Source: Bidens hawaiensis (Eukaryota; Streptophyta; Magnoliopsida; Asterales; Asteraceae). From it: DNA of 64,000 nucleotides. Made by a program: the position numbers and the translations under genes. Of this stretch, positions 22,740-33,564 are shown piece after piece. Location of the stretch: the NCBI GenBank assembly GCA_021521415.1, contig JAIQDT010001648.1, positions 238,340 through 302,339 on the forward strand. Reading direction: 5' to 3'. The notes below the pieces were generated by a model. The model ran no database searches and was not told the DNA's origin. It saw only the letters and a list, made by a program, of their open reading frames with translations. The stretch's first letter is position 1; the number at the start of each line of letters is the position of its first letter.

Positions 22740-23650
22740 ATGATATGTTTCCTATGTTGTGTTTTGACTTGTAGCTCATATTTTCGGTTTATAATTCAAT
22801 AATATTTGGGAATTATTCTTGTCATGCATGTGATTTACCGGGTATGGTTATTGTTGTAATAGTCGTGTCAGTATATTCGGTCCGATGTACCCTATGGTTT
22901 GTTACTTCTACGTTTGTTCTTTGTTTCATGAATCTACATATTATTTTAAAATTATGGACAACCCCTTTAGATTGCATTATTCATTTTAAATTTAATACTT
23001 AATGTAATAATGAAAATTAACCAGTGATTATGTATTCTAGCATCATAAATTGCTCTTACAAAAGAAAATTACCACCCATGATTCATTTGGCTATTGGTAG
23101 TGTGTTTGCCTCTTGCAATATGGTTCTCGGTTTAAATCATTGCAAATGCAAGATAAGGTGAATCTTTAGGTTCTAAATTGTAAAAATAAATACTTTAAGT
23201 TATAACTGGTATATGATAGAAGCCGGATTCGAGATTGGCGGTCTCCCAAGATATGACCCTTTAAGCGGGTTAGACTCCAAGAAACATTAGAGAGAAAGAG
23301 ACAATAAAACTTTGCTAATTTTCTTCTTAATTCATTCTTAAACTTGAAAGTCTTTTATAGGCTTACACTTGAAAGTAGCTAAACGAAATAAAAGGTAACA
23401 TGACCATGAACTAGACCACTAAACTAAGATAACTTCCCACTAATCTAAAATAAACAAACAAGTAATGAACCTAATAAGAAATTAATAAGTTGCATGGTGA
23501 ACATGGGATGACAAGAGTCTTGCACGTATCAATATATATCTCATGATGTGTTGTTTTACATGGCTTTGGGCTGGAGACAGAGTTTTTGGATAATATGGCT
23601 TAGCACTAAAGACGGGTCATACGTGACTGGCTAAAAACCCAACTCATCGA
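22740..23650. repeat. Segmental duplicate of 54.66-56.16 kb
   Basis: Downstream of the broken small-protein copy, the sequence keeps matching the DNA downstream of copy 3: 'cctttagattgcattattc', 'ggaaatgcaagataaggtgaa...' style blocks at about 23100 and 55980, and 'tcatgatgtgttgtttt'/'tcaagatgtgttgtttt' at about 23541 and 56051. The gene copies therefore arose by duplication of a multi-kb segment. Confidence 0.7.
23214..23531 (-). mobile_element. Solo LTR (copia-like)
   Basis: 318 bp with ends TGATAGAAG...CACGTATCA, absent from the paralogous segment near 56040. Flanking pentamers gtata (23209-23213) and atata (23532-23536) agree in 4 of 5 positions. The ends and size suggest a short copia LTR in reverse orientation. 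No internal domain is present. Confidence 0.55.
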
Positions 23651-24184
23651 CAGTTCGTAAGAGAGGGTCGCGGGTTGGGTCAACCTACCTCAATTCATTT
23701 TTGAGTTTCATAAATAATGTATAATACAAAAATTTCAACGAACTCAAATCATTTTATACGATTTACCCCATTGGTTATATTAACTAATATCTCTTAGTTA
23801 GGCCACCTCTATACCATGGGAATAGTAGCATAAGACTCAAAACTGGTAACTAAAAAAGGTGTACAAAAAATGTAAAAAACTAAGTTTATAGGTTTGCTAC
23901 CGATACTTTATTGTGTTGTTAGCATAGTCAATTTTAAATAACTCAGCCTCTGATAAGCAATGTGCAACTTAAGATTTCATATTTACTAAAGTAAATAACA
24001 GGCAATTATACTTGAACAAATAAGTTGTAAAATCGGTTATAGAGTATTTCAATCCAAACATCAAAACACAAAAATATCAGTCAGATGAGAACAACCCTTC
24101 CCATCTCGGTTCAAAATGAAAGACAACTACATAAAGAAAAACCAACTATCAATCAGTGAGTCACGCTAGACTCACTCTGGAATC

Positions 24185-24854
24185 AAGAATAATATCATTT
24201 AAGAATCTCACCAATTTACATCTCGTAATGGTGATTTTAAAGGATCTTGATTCGTTCTCAAGGTTTCCAGCGCTAGTCAAGTTAACATTGGCCACCTGTA
24301 TGGACGAAACCAATGGAAAACTTTGAACTTGCACACGCCTCAACTTTCAGAATTTACCTTCTTCTACTACAATCAGATTATTAATCGTTGTGAATTCACA
24401 ACTCCAAAACTAAGGTATTTCGAATGGGGAGATAATGGTTTTCTGAAGTGGGAGGGCGGTTTTCTTGTTCTTCACATCGTGGTCATCAATTACATCGGTC
24501 ATTGCCCCCGAAATCTAGAGAAGACAAGGTTTGATGATTTGCTGATGTTATTTGATACTTTATGCATTGCTAGATCGCTTACTCTTTTCGGACGACCAAC
24601 GTACTTCACCTTTTCGGAACTTGAAGTGTTTGAAGCTGGATTTTAGTCATCATCTATATACTGAAAACATGTTGTTTTTGAGTCAAACATTAAAATTTGT
24701 TTTAGGTGTCAAAGCTTTCTTGTTGCGCAAGTCATGTCGTGCCAAGTGTACCATAACTAATAGTCAAAATGTAGAATCTCCATGCTCAAGCTCTCAAAAG
24801 TTCTCATATGAGAACCAAACATGGTTTAAAAAACCGAGAGATGAAGAAAAGTGA
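24185..24854 (+). pseudogene. F-box/LRR gene copy C, 5'-truncated fragment
   Basis: Encodes, in shifting frames, the LRR and C-terminal parts of the same gene as copy B. Matches: 'KNLTNLHL.MVILKDLD.FS.FPAL' (24195-24270), 'TPQLSEFTFFYYNQIINRCE' (24329-24390), then 'NLKCLKLDFS' and 'CRAKCTIT' (24610-24760). No F-box is present. At least two frame changes (near 24300 and 24600) disable it. It lies on the opposite strand to copies A and B, so it is not part of the simple tandem duplication. Confidence 0.8.
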
Positions 24855-24859
24855 TGGGG

Positions 24860-26647
24860 TTTAAAACAGAAAGTGTGAAGCGTCAGACGTAAAAGCGAGA
24901 GCTTTTTGTACGCGATACAAACATATTTATAAAATTTCTATATATGTATATGTCTTGAGTTTTTAGCATCCCAACTTATAATGTAGCTAGCTATATTTAA
25001 GTATTATATATGATTAATGTATAAACTACGTACCTACACGTCTACACGTACAACCTAAAAAGAATAATGGATGTCAGATGCTTAAAAATCACTTGCGTAA
25101 AAAAGGTGAGCACCTCAACTTCGTTTTAGGTCACTTTTTGCCTAAAAAATCCCGCCTCAAGCTCGCCTTTTAAACGTTGTTCGCCTTGACTAGCCTAAAG
25201 CGAAGAGGCCCTCGCCTTAGGTCGCCTCAGCTCTCCTCAGGCGCGCTTTTTTAAACCAATGAGCCAAGCGATGACCGGCCCAATAGCTCAGAGCCGACCC
25301 AAACATGTGGTTAAAAACCCGCGCAGTTTTGGTTTAATCTCCAAGCAGCTACAAAAACAAAGAACAAAGTTGTTCAAGCACAAATGGAAATGGTTTATAG
25401 CATAAGCATGGTACTAAATAAGCCTGCTTCTTCTATGTTCCTATTTTCTTTGAATGTGTTTATTGTTTGTTTTATTTGTTAGATTTAAATTTGAATATGG
25501 AGTCTCGTTTTATTTCTTTAATTGATGTAGTCGCTTTCAATAAAAATGTTGATATCCGTTAAATTTGTCGAGACAACAACAACGCGGTATTTTAATTTAT
25601 TATTTTCAAAACGGATAATATGCTGAAGAGAGGGAGCTCGGTGTAAACAAGCCGAGTCGAGCCCCAGTTTGACTAGTCTTGAGTTCGGCTCGAACATGAC
25701 TTTTAATAATCAAACACACGTTAATGCACCTCCGTAACACATCGGAGTTTGTTATAGTATTCTTAAAAGACGTCATTTAATAATTTTAAATTGGTACAAT
25801 CATAACATAAAGTATGAGAAACATGACAAAATTCATGCTTTTTTTTGGGAATTATATATAAGATAAAAATAAATTGTTTGTTGTAACAATTTTTTTTATT
25901 AGTTTTTTATTTTTTGAATTCTTTATTTGTTTTTTTATTTTATATGGTCTTCTTTTTTATATGATTTTCGTTGGGTTTAAATCCGGTATGGTAACGAACA
26001 TAATTACCGATCAAATGCGTGGTTGGGCGTTCACGAGTGTATTTTTTGGCATTAGTTACAGTAACATCACGTACCAAACTGATACCAACTCGATTCACGG
26101 CGACTCGCATACACAACACGCATGATTGACCAACCGAAAGCACGTCGTTTTTAAATAATTTTTTCCCTTGCCATAAGTTATACGAGTGTTTATTAAAATG
26201 GGAAGGGGGGAGTATTTATTAACGGTGTAATTACTATAAATGTTATATAAGGTTGTATTCAACTAGCTAGTAGAAGTGTTTTGATATAAAATCAAATTTT
26301 AAAGAAAATGTAAAGAACAGTAACAACATTTTGTTCTATTGTTTTAACTTATATTAACTTTAATACATAGTGTTATATTGTTCTAATAGTATAAACATTA
26401 GTTCATATCGTTTAAACTTTAATACGTACTGTGTTATGTAAAATTGTATTGTACGATCGTCGAAATCTCTCATTTAAAGGGTTTTTTATAGAACATATTC
26501 CTAGTTAGTATTAATATATCAAATTAGTGATTCTAGATCAAAATATAACTGAAAACTTATATTAAAAATCATTAAAATCAAAATATTGTTTAATGTTTAA
26601 CCATCATTCTCAAATGACTTAGTAATTATCTTTAAGTATATTATCTG
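24860..26647. other. Non-coding spacer
   Basis: No gene seen. About 25100-25250 is a dispersed-repeat-like stretch with repeated 'gcctcaggcg/gcgccttagg' motifs. About 25970-26110 carries the 'accaaactgataccaactcgattcacggc' style repeat also hinted at in 9.7-10.1 kb. Confidence 0.4.
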
Positions 26648-26650
26648 TTA

Positions 26651-27001
26651 GAGCATCTCCATTGCTTTGTTTAGTTATGATGTGGCAATGTCCACTTTTT
26701 TGAACTGGACAAGTGAAGAATGGAGGTTGATGTCCAGTTAATATTCATCCACAATTCTAAATGCATGTAAACATTGAAAAGGTGGGCCCCTTAGTTAATT
26801 AATATTATAAAAGTATTTGAGTTATAGAAAGAAAATATAAAAGTAGGTGATTATGTGGAATATAAAGGTGTTTAAAAGTGGATATACTGTTTGAGGAAAA
26901 ATAAGAGTTTTTGGTGTTTAAAAGTGAATGAGTGAAAATCTGATGTGACAGCTGATGTGGCGTGTTCAGTTTGTTTTTCTCATCCACCATTGTGGATGCT
27001 C
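26651..27001. mobile_element. Tourist-like MITE (PIF/Harbinger)
   Basis: A 351-bp AT-rich element with inverted ends GAGCATCTCCATTG and (rc) GAGCATCCACAATGG, flanked by TTA on both sides (26648-26650 and 27002-27004). TTA target duplication and these ends are typical of Tourist-like MITEs. Confidence 0.75.
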
Positions 27002-27004
27002 TTA

Positions 27005-28252
27005 AAGCGTGTGGGGTCATTACGTCATGTCTTTAGGAGTGGGGCCAGGATCACACGTGTGCTTGGACTCATGTGCATTGCTTTTAACTTTGAATGAATT
27101 AAAAAAACATAAAATTAGTCATTTGGTTGCGACCCATATAATAGAAAAACAACTGGTTGATTTAATTCGAAAAATAACTTATGAAATTATTTTCTTCGAT
27201 CTATACTCACGTGACGTGATCAAAAAGGGTTTTCTTAGAAAGATTTTTTTTCGTATAGGTGGCATGAGTTTGAATCTCTTTGAAGACGAAAATGTGCTGA
27301 AATAATATCTAGGAGTCTGAAGTTTTTTAGGTGTATGTTGTTAAAAATAAATAGAACATATTTTATAATCAGGCTGTGTTCATATGATATGCATAGTTGT
27401 TAAGCCCTTAAAAATTTCAACGCCCGCTCATTACAACCTTATGATAAATGTTCAAATATATCACTTTTAAAAATCCATACCTTACATATCAAGAAACACT
27501 AGTAGTTTAGTATTGATTTTGTGGCTAATCAGCTTTAGCTCAATTAGCATTTGAGAAGAGGTGAATATTTGGGCCGAACATCGCAAGATTTGAGTTCAAA
27601 TCTTATCCCAACCAATTTTACCTTAGTAGGTTTTCAGACGGTAGGTCTTCCTCAAAGTCAAAACTGGAGATGGTGCTGGAGGTATGGACTATGGAGCCTT
27701 TTGCCATAGGTTACCAAATTAATCGGACTTTATTCATTATGTTATTCATAAAAATGATGATCTTGTGAGTATATGTTTCTGTCATTGTCCCTTAGAACAC
27801 ATCACGTACATTACCTTTGCTTTTTTTATGTGCATTGGTATAAACTCCAAGTTGGTGAGGACCTTGTACTAATTATTATCGGTTACAAATAAAAAAAATC
27901 ATATCTAACAAAGAAATTGGTTGAAAATTGTGTGCTAATGTAACCGATATGATAATTGGTGAAGGCTATACAATTTTCTCAAAACGGTATCTTTGTGAGT
28001 GGAAACGACACGTCCCATGAAATATTACTTTGGAAAATGGATGAGATCTTTGTAATATCCAGTTCAATCTTAATAACGTTTGGGTTTTAATACAAGTAGG
28101 CATTCAAACGGATGGATTTTCTCAAAATTAAAGATAGATTGGACCAACTAATAGTTACATTTTACCATTTGATCGTACTTTACAATTGTTTGTTGGCGTT
28201 AAAAAAAGAAAATAAAACCTTAACGACTAAACATGTCACCGCCGTCATACTC
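27005..28252. other. Spacer with possible SINE
   Basis: No protein gene recognised. A tRNA-like pair of promoter boxes lies at about 27536-27598: A box 'ttagctcaattagca' and B box 'gagttcaaatc'. The element could extend to about 27700. No target duplication was found. Confidence 0.4.
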
Positions 28253-28255
28253 TTA

Positions 28256-30040
28256 GGCTGAGGGGTGTGGGGCGCTAACCTGGGAGCGAGAGCCCCTCCG
28301 CTCGCGCCCCCAGGCGCTAACCCCACACCACCGGGGCGCGAACCGGGGCGCGAACGGGGCGCGAGCGCGAGCCCCCAGGCAGGCGTGAGTGTGGTCGCGG
28401 GAGAAGAGAGAGAAAAAGCTGGTGTGGATGCCCAAAAGAGCCGTTGAGCTCGGAATTAATAAAAAAAAACCTTAAAAACCTCTATATAATACCCCAAATT
28501 ACTCCCATTTCAACCATATCAAAACACAATTTCACCTTACAAACTCCTATATAATATCCTAAACTCCTATATAATACCCAAAAATGTCTGGAAATTGGTA
28601 CCCAAACCTAGATTCAGATTATATTGACGACGATTTATGGTCGTCACCAGACCAACCGATGTTTTATTCGGGGCCGCAAGAAACATCCGGCTTTCAACCA
28701 TCCAACATACAACCGTCTCCTAACTTTGTTGTTCCAGAGACACAAGAATCACACGGTGATGCTACGGAAGCAAGAAGACGCGTCCACCGGAAAAAACAAC
28801 TTGCAACGGACGGGCCGGGACCGGCTTCGACTCCGAGGACGAAACGGAAAACCACTCCGTGGTCATCGGATGAGAAGGAAGCCTTGTGTCGGGCTTGGAT
28901 AGTCATTTCTGAGGATCGGCGTTGCGGTAATTGTTTTAACGTTTTTAAAATGATTTTTAATAAAAAAGTTAAATAAAAAAGTTAACTGGAAATCTAATTT
29001 AATTATTCATTTTGCAGCCGACTACCAAAAAAGCAAGATTTTTTGGACAAAGGTTAGGGAGACGTTCTATACGCTCGTTGGGAGTACAGAGCGAAACGCC
29101 GATATGATTTCGGGTCGGTGGTCCGAAATCAGAAAATTTGTCGGCTTGTTTACTAATCTTTTCAACAGGAACGCCGGTCGTATGAGACCAAGTGGCAGTG
29201 ATGATTTGGCGGTTTACAATTTCACGGTCGAAGAGTGGAGGCATGAGTGTTTGCGGAGGTATGGGATGGTGAAGACGTGGGACGATTTAAAGTTGTGGGA
29301 GAGGTTGAAAAGGTGTTCCAAGTGGGTTGAGCTGGTGGCGCCGGACCTTGATGCGGAAGTAGGGCCGAAACGAACTAAAACTAGTTCGTCTGGAGCGTAT
29401 AGCACTTCCGCCGGGTCGGATTGCCGCGTTGGATTCGACCTAAACATTGCGGGGGAGGAAACGTCTTCACCGCCGAGGAGGCGGCCATTGGGAAGGGACG
29501 CCAAGGGGAAAAAACCGGCTGAGGGGGGAGCCGTAAACATCGCCGATCTTGTTGAATCCCTCAATAAATTCAACAAAACCATGGAGGTGGTCTCTAATGA
29601 CAAAAAGGAAAAAAGTCGAATGAGAGATTTGGACTTCCTTACAAGAGACTTCAGTAACCTAAATCCGGTCGATCAAATGCTGATGGAAAGCAAAAGGAAC
29701 GTATCCGAAAGAGGTTGATCGAAGAAGACCAAGCCGAAGAATAAGAATAATGTTTTTTTTAGTACTTTAATTTTTATTTTATTTTTAAATATTAATGTGT
29801 TTTTTTAATTAATGTGTGTTTTTTTAAATAATTTATGAGTTTTTTTAATAATACGTTTTTTTAATACATTTATAAAAAAATAAAAAAAAATCCGCTGGAG
29901 CCCCTGCTGGAGCCCCTCCACACCAGGGCCAGGGGCTCCAACACCCCCCTTATCCAGTTTCTCTCTCTGCCACACGTCATAATATTATTGGCTGGAGCCC
30001 CCACTGGAGCCCCCATTAGAGCCCCCCACACCCCTTAGCC
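28256..30040 (+). mobile_element. PIF/Harbinger element carrying ORF1 only
   Basis: Terminal inverted repeats GGCTGAGGGGTGTGGGG and (rc) GGCTAAGGGGTGTGGGG agree at 16 of 17 positions. The target duplication TTA flanks it (28253-28255 and 30041-30043). At 1,785 bp it contains one spliced gene for a Myb/SANT-like ORF1 protein but no DDE transposase. The subterminal regions (28270-28380 and 29890-30010) are unusually GC-rich with 'ggagccc' repeats. Confidence 0.85.
28584..29718 (+). CDS. Harbinger ORF1, Myb/SANT-like DNA-binding protein (2 exons)
   Basis: Exon 1 is 28584-28926 and exon 2 is 29018-29718. The intron starts GTAATT and ends TTTGCAG, and the joined frame is open for 347 codons. Domains: a polar N-terminus (~60 residues), a basic stretch with 'KRKTTPWSSDEKEALCRAW' starting the Myb/SANT trihelix (about 88-190, continuing 'FWTKVRETFY' and 'ISGRWSEIRKFVGLF'), an NLS-like 'PKRTKTSSSG', and a C-terminal helix. 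In PIF/Harbinger elements ORF1 binds the element ends and helps the ORF2 transposase enter the nucleus. ORF2 is absent here, so mobility would need a partner in trans. Homologues in plant databases are often mislabelled as glutathione S-transferase T3-like. A TATA-like 'ctatataat' lies at about 28482-28490. Confidence 0.75.
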
Positions 30041-30102
30041 TTAGTTTCTAGAAGAACTCTGAAGTGGGGCCTAACAAAGCGCGTGAGACATACACTACAC
30101 AC

Positions 30103-30111
30103 TATATAAAA
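30103..30111 (+). promoter_or_regulatory. TATA box of small-protein gene 2
   Basis: 'tatataaaa' stands 79 bp before the ATG at 30190. The same arrangement and following text ('ccattatccc', 'ctcaccggattccgatca') precede copy 3, so promoter and 5' UTR are conserved along with the ORF. The Harbinger element ends only about 60 bp upstream. Confidence 0.65.
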
Positions 30112-30189
30112 CCATTATCCCTACAACATAATGATAATATTATTCAATTCCTAATAACTTTCTACTCCTCACCGGATTCCGATCAGGCA

Positions 30190-30345
30190 ATGGCTCCGGC
30201 AATTCAAAGAGGAAAGATCAGAGCTCAAGTGTTCGGAGATGTATCCGTTCTTTTAGCTTCATTCGCTACCAAAGTAGCGGAAGCCGTTGGTCTCCGCGCC
30301 TTCACAACCGCCACCAACGGAGGTGGAATTCCGGGCGCTGATTGA
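30190..30345 (+). CDS. Small-protein family, intact copy 2 (51 aa)
   Basis: Intact 51-codon frame, MAPAIQRGKIRAQVFGDV... ending GGGIPGAD. The first ~35 residues are almost identical to copy 3: a basic N-terminus, a hydrophobic/amphipathic helix candidate (VSVLLASFATKVAEAVGL), then a Gly-rich tail. No signal-peptide cleavage pattern is evident; the middle segment could be one short membrane or amphipathic helix. I do not recognise the family. The start is chosen because homology among the three copies begins at this ATG, although the frame is open further upstream. TATA box, 5' UTR and 3' UTR are shared with copy 3, which argues for a genuine gene. The 3' UTR appears to run to about 30580, where homology ends. 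Confidence 0.65.
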   Translation: MAPAIQRGKIRAQVFGDVSVLLASFATKVAEAVGLRAFTTATNGGGIPGAD

Positions 30346-30599
30346 TGGCGTAACTCGTTCGGGTTACGTCTGTCGTGTTTCGACTTATAGTCCCCTCGTA
30401 TTATTGGCGTATCGGTTAGCCAGACGACCTATTATTATTGGTGTATAATTAGTGAATAATAATTGGGGATTTGGTGTGTTTGTTCATTGTTGTCTGTGTA
30501 ATTCTGGAAGTTTTTGTGTCAGTATTTATTGTATTGTATTGTATTACTTGATTTCGTGTAAAATTCTTAAAATTTCTGCATGTTGTTATTTAATTGTTG

Positions 30600-30712
30600 C
30601 GACTCGAGTTATCGATTAATGTAAAATTCTTTATGAACAGCGAGGTCATCAATTGGCATGGCTGTAAAATTCTTTATCGATTAATTATTTAATTTCGTGT
30701 AACATCTCAATA
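30600..30712. other. Junction with filler repeats
   Basis: Short repeats of nearby text ('gtaaaattctttat' twice, 'tgaacagcgagg' twice at about 30634 and 30712, 'atttcgtgtaa' twice) separate the small-protein 3' region from a gypsy gag that begins with no LTR. The pattern looks like filler DNA from break repair. Confidence 0.55.
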
Positions 30713-33564
30713 TGAACAGCGAGGGCGAGTACTCAGACGACGAGAGGGAAGAATCTGATACCGACGCAAACCCTCGCCACAAGGCGAAAGGGAAGCGTAA
30801 GGAAACGGACTTCCAGCCGAAAAGGAATTTTGGGGAAGCTTTTAAACCAACGAATGCGGAGAGAAACCCACGTGACTTCTCCAAAACCTTTAGGCCAGCT
30901 GCTACAAATGCAGGAAAGTCAAAGTTCGCAAGGGACATTGCGGAAGCAATCGCCCCGAGAAGTGCCAAACAAATGTCCAACATTGGCACTTATGATGGTC
31001 TATCCGACCCAGACGACCACTTGAACAGATTCATTGCGGGGGCAACCGTCAGTAACTGGACGGAACCCACGTGGTGTTATATGTTCCAGATGACTCTGGT
31101 TGGAGCGGCCAGGGCATGGTTCGATCGTTTACCGGTCCACCACATATATGACTGGGCGGACTTTCAGAACAAGTTTAGCCAGCACTTCAGCCAACAGAGG
31201 AAATATACTAAAGAACAGTGGACGATCCTCAACTGCGTTAGAGAAGAGGATGAATCTTTACTAGACTTCATCACCCGCTTCAACTCCAAAAAGCTAAGTC
31301 TCGGCAACATAAGTGAAGATCTGGTTCGCGCCGCTTTCATCCAAGGCGCCGAATACCCAGAGCTTATCCGCACATTGACGGGTAAGGATGGCATGCCATC
31401 AACATGGGATGCCATCATGACGGCGGCCAAGCGCTTTGCCGAGACGGAGAAGCAACTGGGAAGGGATCTTCCCCAGAGTACACACCTCTACACGCAGAGG
31501 ACAAGAGAGAACAATGTTCGGATCGCCCGGCAGAACAAAAAGAGGAAGCTAGGTATCTGGCAGTCAAGGGTAAACTTTGACACCTCATCCAGCTCTCACC
31601 CTCTTGTTGGCGGAAGAAATCACACACACCCTTCAAGCCAAAAGCACCGGTGGACGCCACTCACCAAAAGCGTCACGGAGATATTTGCCACTGAAAAGCT
31701 ACCATGGCCAAAACCTCCAATGATCCGACAGCGACCTAATGCGGATCAGAGCAAATCCTGTGACTTCCACGGGACAAAAGGTCATGGTACAGAAGAGTGT
31801 ACATCCTTGAAGGATATTGTTGAAGCATTCGTCAAGGATGGAAGACTGGCACACCTGGTGGCATCAATCAAGAAGGGAGGAAGGAACGACAACCGGTACC
31901 GAGGCAACGGACGAAAGCCCGTGGACATCAGCATCAACATGGTTCATGGTAACATCAGAGGAAGAAAAAGGCGAACGCCAGAACCATGTGCGTGGAAGGA
32001 AGCTGAGGTGCGCTTCCCGCGAGTGCCAGGAGGACCCAGCAAAGAAGGCCCTATCGTCATCAAAATCCAGCTGGGGCACTACATCACTTCTCGCACTCTT
32101 GCTGACAACGGCGCCTCGTCAACGGTGATGTACAGGCAGTTCTTCGACAAGCTAGATGACGAAGACAAGGAACGCCTGGAAACGATCTGCGCCTCGATGG
32201 AAGGGTTTGATGGCAGCACAAACACCCCCCTGGGTATCCTATCTTTCCCCGTCACTCTTACGGATGGGAAACACTCCCGCACAGAAGATGTGGACTTTGT
32301 CGTGATGAGGAAGCCACACCACACATACGACATTCTCTTCGGGAGAGACGGGATGGCAAGATTCAACGCCGTGGTATCCTCAGTCCACGGCATGATGGGA
32401 TGGCCAACAGCTGAGGGTGTAGCGATGATCACCGGCATTCCCCAGGTATGCATCGCATCTGTCTCATCTAAACCCAAACCAAAGATGGCTAAACCAACCA
32501 TCACCGAACCAGAAAGATGGGCCTTCAACGGCAAGTACCCTGACCAGGCCGTCTCCATTGGCCCAACAATTGTTGATCCTACACGCACCTTACTCAAGCG
32601 CTTATTACAAAAAAACGCTGACATCTTCGCGTGGACACCAGCTGACATGACTGGTGTACCCCGAAGTAAGGCAGAGCATAAGCTCAAATGCGATCCGGCT
32701 GTTACGCCGATCGTACAAAAGCGCAGAGTAATGGGGCCAGAACAAACTAACGCGTGTAGAACCCAAGTCAAGGAACTCCTTGACGCAGGCATCGTACGCT
32801 TTAGTAGATATCAAACTTGGGTTGCAAATCCCGTTATGGTACCGAAGAATAACAAACAATGGCGCATGTGCATAGATTTCAAGGACTTGAACAAAGCATG
32901 CCCCAAAGATTGTTATCCGTTACCCGAAATTGATCTTAAGGTGGACTCGTTGGCACCGTTCCGCCTTAAATGCTTCCTGGACGCGTATAAGGGGTACCAT
33001 CAAATACACATGGCCGTTGATGATCAGGACAAAACCGCTTTTCGGACGCCCGATGGCACATTTTGTTACCAAATGATGCCATTCGGACTTAAGAATGCCG
33101 GGTCCACATACCAACGCCAGATGGACAACCAGTTTCATGCCCAAATTGGGAGGAACTTGGAAGTCTACATGGATGACTTGGTCATCAAAAGCCCTGACCC
33201 AGAAGCGATGTTGAAAGACATCGAAGAGACTTTCAACACGCTCAGGAAGATAAACATGAAGCTCAACCCGAGCAAATGTGCCTTTGGAATGGAAGAAAGG
33301 AAGTTCTTGGGGGTCATCGTCACTAAAGATGGCTTCAGAGCGAACCCTGAAAAGGTCGAAGCCATTATCAAAATGGAATCACCTACTACCATCAAACAGG
33401 CTCAGACACTGAATGGACGACTAGTGGCACTTAATCGCTTTTTGGCAAACCACGCGGATAAGTCGTTTCCCTTCGTGTCAACGTTGAGAAACTGTTTAAA
33501 GAAAACGCACTTCCGCTGGACACCAGAAACGGAAGCAGCTTTTCAGGAATTCGGTCACACTTGA
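30712..33564 (+). pseudogene. Tat gag-protease-RT part
   Basis: 950 codons. Gag (about 1-330) includes 'GAARAWFDRLP' and 'EESLLDFITRF', with a zinc-finger-like 'CDFHGTKGHGTEEC' near 350. Protease-like region: 'TLADNGASS' near 465; DNG in place of DTG is usual in this lineage. RT: 'WRMCIDFKDLNKACPKD', 'MPFGLKNAGSTYQR' and the catalytic box YMDD near residue 822. The frame ends prematurely at 33562-33564 by a frameshift, since RNase H continues in the next frame from 33561. The ATG given is merely the first in the surviving part; the true N-terminus and leader are probably lost. It would produce particle and replication enzymes, but this copy cannot make the complete polyprotein. Confidence 0.8.

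Noticed and set aside
28253..28447. Opposing GC-rich open frames
   Set aside because: They lie in the GC-rich subterminal repeats of the Harbinger element and have no protein features.
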